16,816 bases of DNA from Candidatus Omnitrophota bacterium. GTDB lineage: Bacteria > Omnitrophota > Gorgyraeia > Zapsychrales > Zapsychraceae. The notes below the pieces were generated by a model. The model searched no databases. It was not told where the DNA came from and saw only the letters and a program-made list of their open reading frames with translations. Below are positions 13,676 through 16,816 of the stretch, piece by piece (position 1 is the first letter of the stretch; each line of letters starts with the position of its first letter). The position numbers were made by a program, and so were the translations under genes. The DNA lies in assembly GCA_018062515.1 (NCBI GenBank), contig JAGOSC010000052.1:1-16816 (forward strand). The letters run 5' to 3'.

Positions 13676-14076
13676 TCTTTAACCGTTACAAAGGTTTAGA
13701 TATCATTGAAGGTAAAGCGCCCTATAAAATATCAACCAATGATCGCATAACAAAAACCCTTTTACGGCGATTTAAGCCTGTCCGGTGTAAACCAAATCCA
13801 ATCATTACAGCCTTAAAATATCAAAGAATTTATAATGAAACTGAACATCAATCAATGGAAAAAGTAGCGCGAGAATTCGGAGTATCACGAGTCAGGATTC
13901 ATCAAATGTTAAATTTACTTAAACTAGATCAACGAATTATCGACTACATAAGCCGCATCACCGATCTAAGAGAAAATAATTTCTGGACCGAACGCAAGCT
14001 ACGCAAACTAAATAAATTTCCCATCGCAGATCAATTTAAAGAATTGAGTCAACTAAAAAGAAAAATGGACATTTAA
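13612..14076 (+). pseudogene. 5'-truncated HTH protein of the recombinase-associated type
   Basis: An open frame of 154 codons ends at TAA 14074-14076. The frame stays open back to 13531 but has no ATG, GTG or TTG before ATG 13855, which alone gives 73 residues. Read from 13612 it shows RTQNRLTIHFPIHV, then IIEGKAPYKISTNDR, then PIITALKYQRIYNETE, then the helix-turn-helix KVAREFGVSRVRIHQMLNLLKLDQRIIDYI and TERKLRKLNKFPI. The order (basic beta part, then a short helical stretch, then HTH with a motif near LNLLKL, then a proline-containing tail) is that of the small HTH proteins encoded directly after large serine recombinases. I recall this family from its architecture and have not aligned it. 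No recombinase is in the window. It converges with mgtA, whose stop is 6 nt away. It is either a decayed remnant or translated from 13855 or a rare start. Confidence 0.62.
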
Positions 14077-14082
14077 AACTTA

Positions 14083-16641
14083 TTATTCATACCCGTATTT
14101 TTTGATAAACCAATTCTTTACTGTTTGAACAACAAACAAATATGCCCCTACTATAATGATCAAGGCGATAAAAAACGTTCCCGGCGGTATAACAAAACCA
14201 AAGTGCTGCCCCAAAGGAGTAAACGGGATGATTAAAGCTATCGTAACCATATAAATTGACATAAACATTAAAAACTGGCTTGGTTTGCTTTCAATAAATG
14301 GTTTTTTCCCGGTACGGATAATATGAATGACCAAGGCTTGGGTGCAGAAAGATTCTAAGAACCATCCCGTATGAAACAATGCCGGCGAGGCGTGAAAGAT
14401 AAACCATAAAACACCGAAGGTGATGAAATCAAAAATCGAGCTTATGGGGCCAAAGACCATCATAAATTTCTTTATATAATCAATATTCCAGGGCCTGGAT
14501 CTGGTGAGATATTCTTCATCAACATCGTCGGAGGGGATAGCTATTTGAGAAATATCGTAAAGAAAATTATTTAACAATATTTGAATCGGCAACATCGGTA
14601 AAAAAGGCAGGATAAAGCTGGCCCCGGTCATGCTGAACATGTTGCCGAAATTAGAACTCGACCCCATTTTGATATACTTGAGAATATTCCCAAACGTTTT
14701 TCTGCCTTCTGCCACACCATCCTTAAGGACCAAGAGGCTTTTTTGTAAAAGAATAATGTCAGCGGATTCCTTGGCAATATCAACGGCATTATTCACTGAA
14801 ATTCCGACATCAGCCGCTTTAAGGGCTGGGGCATCATTGATGCCGTCTCCCATATAACCTACCGTGTGATTATTCCGATGCAAAGCGTAAATGATGCGTT
14901 CTTTTTGTAATGGCGAAAGCCGGGCAAAGACAGTTGTCGTTTTAACCAATTCCGTTAATTGGCCGTCCGTTAATTTCTCTACTTGTTCTCCCGTGGCAAA
15001 TCCTTTGACATCAAGACCAACCTCACTACAGATTTTCTTCGTCACTAAATCATTATCCCCCGTCAAAACCTTTACTTCGATTCCTAACGATTTTAATATC
15101 TCGATTGTCTTTCGAGCGGTAGGCTTAGGCGGGTCAAGAAAGGCAATGTACCCTTTTAAAATAAGATTTTGTTCATCCGTTCTCGAATAAACGTCTTTAT
15201 TATTTTCCATGTCTTTATAGGCGACAGCCAACACACGGAAACCTTCCGCGCTTAAAGAATCATATTCTTCCTTCAGATCAGTGAGAATAAACGGCTCCAT
15301 ATCGAATAATTCTCCATCAAGAACATATTTCGTACACTTCTTAAAAATCTCTTCCGGCGCGCCCTTGGTAATTATTCTATGTTTGCCTTCCATGTCAATT
15401 ACCACCGACATAACCCTTCTGGAAAAATCAAAAGGAATCTCATCGACTTTTTTATATTGTTTGATTTCTAATTTCTCATGTTTCAACACTGCTTTATCGA
15501 GAATATTTTTAAGCCCGGTCTGATAATAGCTGTTGAGATAAGCCAAACGCAAAACATCCGGGTCCTCTTTCCTGACGACATCACAATATTTTTCAAGGGC
15601 GATCTTATCCAGGGTTAATGTTCCCGTTTTGTCCGTGCATAGCACATCCATAGCCCCGAAATTCTGAATGGCATTCAAGCGTTTGACGATGACCTGCTTT
15701 TTGGACATCGCAATAGCGCCTTTGGATAAGTTGATCGCCACCAGCATAGGGAGCATTTCCGGCGTCAATCCGACGGCCACCGCTAAAGAAAAAAGTAAAG
15801 CTTCAATGAAATTTCCCTTCGTAAAAAAATTGGCCGCGCAAATAACAACAACCAGAACTAACATAAGGCGGATCATGAGCCACGTAAATTTGTGAATGCC
15901 ACGATCAAAACTGCTTTCCACATTGATACTGGCTAATCGACGGGATATTTCGCCAAATTGCGTAAAAAGGCCGGTTCGCAAGACAACTCCTAATCCCGTT
16001 CCACTCTCGACGCTTGAACCCATAAAAGCGACATTCAAGAGTTCTAATGCTGAAGAACTTTTGGTTTGTATCGCAATCGGAAATTTTTCCACCGGCACGG
16101 ACTCTCCGGTTAATACGGATTGATTAATAAATAAATCTTTCCCCTGTATAATCCGCAAATCTGCCGGAATCATGTCTCCCGCGGACAAATCGATAATATC
16201 ACCAGGAACAATCTCTTTAATGGGCAATTCTCTGACTTTTCCGTTGCGATAAACGGCAGCGGTATTACGCACCATTTCACTTAACTTCTCAGCTTCTTTA
16301 CCAGCGCGATATTCCTGAAAAAAGGCAAGCATCACACTCATAACAGCCATCAGGCCGACTATGAGAGCGCTCATCTTCTCACCAAAGTAAAAAGAAAATG
16401 TCGCTATAACAAGAAGGACAATAACCAGGGGATTAATAATTTTTGAAAAAATCTGAAAAAGGATGGTTCGTTTCTTTTTTCTGGCAGGTTCGTTATAACC
16501 ATATTGATCGAGGCGATGCCGGGCCTCATCCTCAGATAATCCTTTTAAAGATGTTTTAAGTTTATCTAAAAGGGTATCCATCGTGCATCCAGTATAATCA
16601 AAATCAAGAACCTGCTGCTTTTGTGAATTTTTATTTGCCAT
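14083..16641 (-). CDS. mgtA: P-type Mg2+-importing ATPase, MgtA/MgtB type
   Basis: 852 residues. An N-terminal cytoplasmic region of 60 residues is followed by helices M1-M2 (about 65-110), the actuator domain with LTGESVPVEK (about 177-186), M3-M4 with the ion-binding LTPEMLPM (about 292-299), the phosphorylation motif DKTGTLT with D337, the nucleotide-binding domain (KGAPEE), the hinge GDGINDAP (about 630), and six C-terminal helices including NNFLYDISQIAIPSD. PEMLPM in M4 and the NNFLYD...PSD helix are specific to the MgtA/MgtB (P3B) group. It imports Mg2+ at low external magnesium. ATG 16641 has a weak AGG. Only about 40 nt separate it from a bidirectional terminator, leaving no room for the long Mg2+-sensing leader seen in enteric mgtA. 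It converges with the HTH remnant. Confidence 0.95.
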   Translation of the reverse strand: MANKNSQKQQVLDFDYTGCTMDTLLDKLKTSLKGLSEDEARHRLDQYGYNEPARKKKRTILFQIFSKIINPLVIVLLVIATFSFYFGEKMSALIVGLMAVMSVMLAFFQEYRAGKEAEKLSEMVRNTAAVYRNGKVRELPIKEIVPGDIIDLSAGDMIPADLRIIQGKDLFINQSVLTGESVPVEKFPIAIQTKSSSALELLNVAFMGSSVESGTGLGVVLRTGLFTQFGEISRRLASINVESSFDRGIHKFTWLMIRLMLVLVVVICAANFFTKGNFIEALLFSLAVAVGLTPEMLPMLVAINLSKGAIAMSKKQVIVKRLNAIQNFGAMDVLCTDKTGTLTLDKIALEKYCDVVRKEDPDVLRLAYLNSYYQTGLKNILDKAVLKHEKLEIKQYKKVDEIPFDFSRRVMSVVIDMEGKHRIITKGAPEEIFKKCTKYVLDGELFDMEPFILTDLKEEYDSLSAEGFRVLAVAYKDMENNKDVYSRTDEQNLILKGYIAFLDPPKPTARKTIEILKSLGIEVKVLTGDNDLVTKKICSEVGLDVKGFATGEQVEKLTDGQLTELVKTTTVFARLSPLQKERIIYALHRNNHTVGYMGDGINDAPALKAADVGISVNNAVDIAKESADIILLQKSLLVLKDGVAEGRKTFGNILKYIKMGSSSNFGNMFSMTGASFILPFLPMLPIQILLNNFLYDISQIAIPSDDVDEEYLTRSRPWNIDYIKKFMMVFGPISSIFDFITFGVLWFIFHASPALFHTGWFLESFCTQALVIHIIRTGKKPFIESKPSQFLMFMSIYMVTIALIIPFTPLGQHFGFVIPPGTFFIALIIIVGAYLFVVQTVKNWFIKKYGYE

Positions 16642-16649
16642 CGGACAAG

Positions 16650-16676
16650 CCTATACTTCTGATCAATAATCGTCAA
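16650..16676 (-). promoter_or_regulatory. Possible mgtA promoter
   Basis: TTGACG (16671-16676) and TATAGG (16650-16655) with a 15-bp spacer, shorter than usual. A start about 7 nt downstream would give a nearly leaderless mgtA message. It is the only candidate between the terminator and the start codon. Confidence 0.35.
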
Positions 16677-16681
16677 GCGAA

Positions 16682-16716
16682 AAAAAACGCCCCACTGTTA
16701 AAGTGAGGCGTTTTTG
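16682..16716. terminator. Bidirectional intrinsic terminator upstream of mgtA
   Basis: ACGCCCCACT (16687-16696) pairs with AGTGAGGCGT (16702-16711), 10 bp with one G-U pair, loop GTTAA. A5-A7 on one side and T5 on the other give a T tail in both directions. It isolates mgtA from whatever lies to the right. Confidence 0.85.
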
Positions 16717-16752
16717 TTAACCAAGAGGTGTTCGCTCAGTTACAGTTAAATA

Positions 16753-16816
16753 CTCCCCGATCCTACAACCGGGCGAACACAAAATCGGCTAACCATACAT
16801 TTTCCCATTCATGTTA
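16753..16816 (+). CDS. 64-bp repeat, copy 2: beginning of a second HTH gene of the same type (partial)
   Basis: Reads LPDPTTGRTQNRLTIHFPIHV in frame and then leaves the window. Copy 1 has LPDQCTQ followed by the same RTQNRLTIHFPIHV. An in-frame TAA lies at 16747-16749 and no ATG, GTG or TTG follows it, so this copy also lacks a usable start in view. Either both copies are 5'-truncated at the same place or the family uses an unusual start or coupling. Its HTH part, if present, lies past the right edge. Confidence 0.6.

Noticed and set aside
1..16816. CRISPR array, tRNA, rRNA or transposase gene
   Set aside because: No regularly spaced direct repeats, no tRNA cloverleaf, no rRNA-like stretch and no transposase motif were seen on either strand.

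Overview
The window is about 16.8 kb from a Gram-negative bacterium. The evidence is a 688-residue outer-membrane beta-barrel, several periplasmic multiheme cytochromes and lipid-spanning quinol-type cytochrome segments. Almost every gene is on the minus strand. The gene set suggests an anaerobic or metal-cycling lifestyle, with an extracellular electron-transfer conduit, radical SAM enzymes, an Fe-S-type Rrf2 regulator and an Mn/Fe-type ribonucleotide reductase. I cannot assign a phylum from the sequence alone. TypA looks proteobacterial, but nothing else in the window fixes the lineage.

Left part (1-6609): an operon read right to left. It holds a C-terminally short glutamyl-tRNA reductase (hemA), a monoheme cytochrome c, an eight-heme periplasmic cytochrome, an MtrB/PioB-like porin and an ImcH-like NapC/NirT inner-membrane multiheme cytochrome that runs off the left edge. 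Together these could carry electrons between the quinone pool and the cell exterior, in either direction, with HemA feeding heme synthesis. A Crp/Fnr-family regulator lies directly upstream. Its recognition helix is CRP-like, and a perfect CRP-type half-site pair lies upstream of hemA, so local control of the operon by this regulator is the simplest reading.

Middle part (6610-11170): nrdB encodes a class I ribonucleotide reductase small subunit with Phe at the radical-tyrosine position (subclass Ic pattern). It is preceded by a previously unlisted 59-codon ORF with a strong ribosome binding site. Next come a COG0731-type radical SAM protein and a B12-binding-type radical SAM protein 17 nt apart. 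Then comes an Rrf2-family regulator with three clustered cysteines, which starts inside a clear promoter overlapped by a perfect 28-bp inverted repeat and ends in two stacked hairpins.

Right part (11170-16816): this reads like a mosaic. A 484-bp non-coding stretch with a perfect 34-bp palindrome and a tandem GGGGyACATT repeat precedes typA (bipA). After typA comes a terminator, then a plus-strand gene remnant without a start codon, related by architecture to the HTH proteins encoded next to serine recombinases. A P-type Mg2+ ATPase (mgtA) follows, then a bidirectional terminator, and then the beginning of a second copy of the same HTH gene. The 64-bp repeat shared by the two copies varies synonymously over its conserved half. 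The alternation of HTH fragment and minus-strand cargo gene is the most unusual structure in the window.
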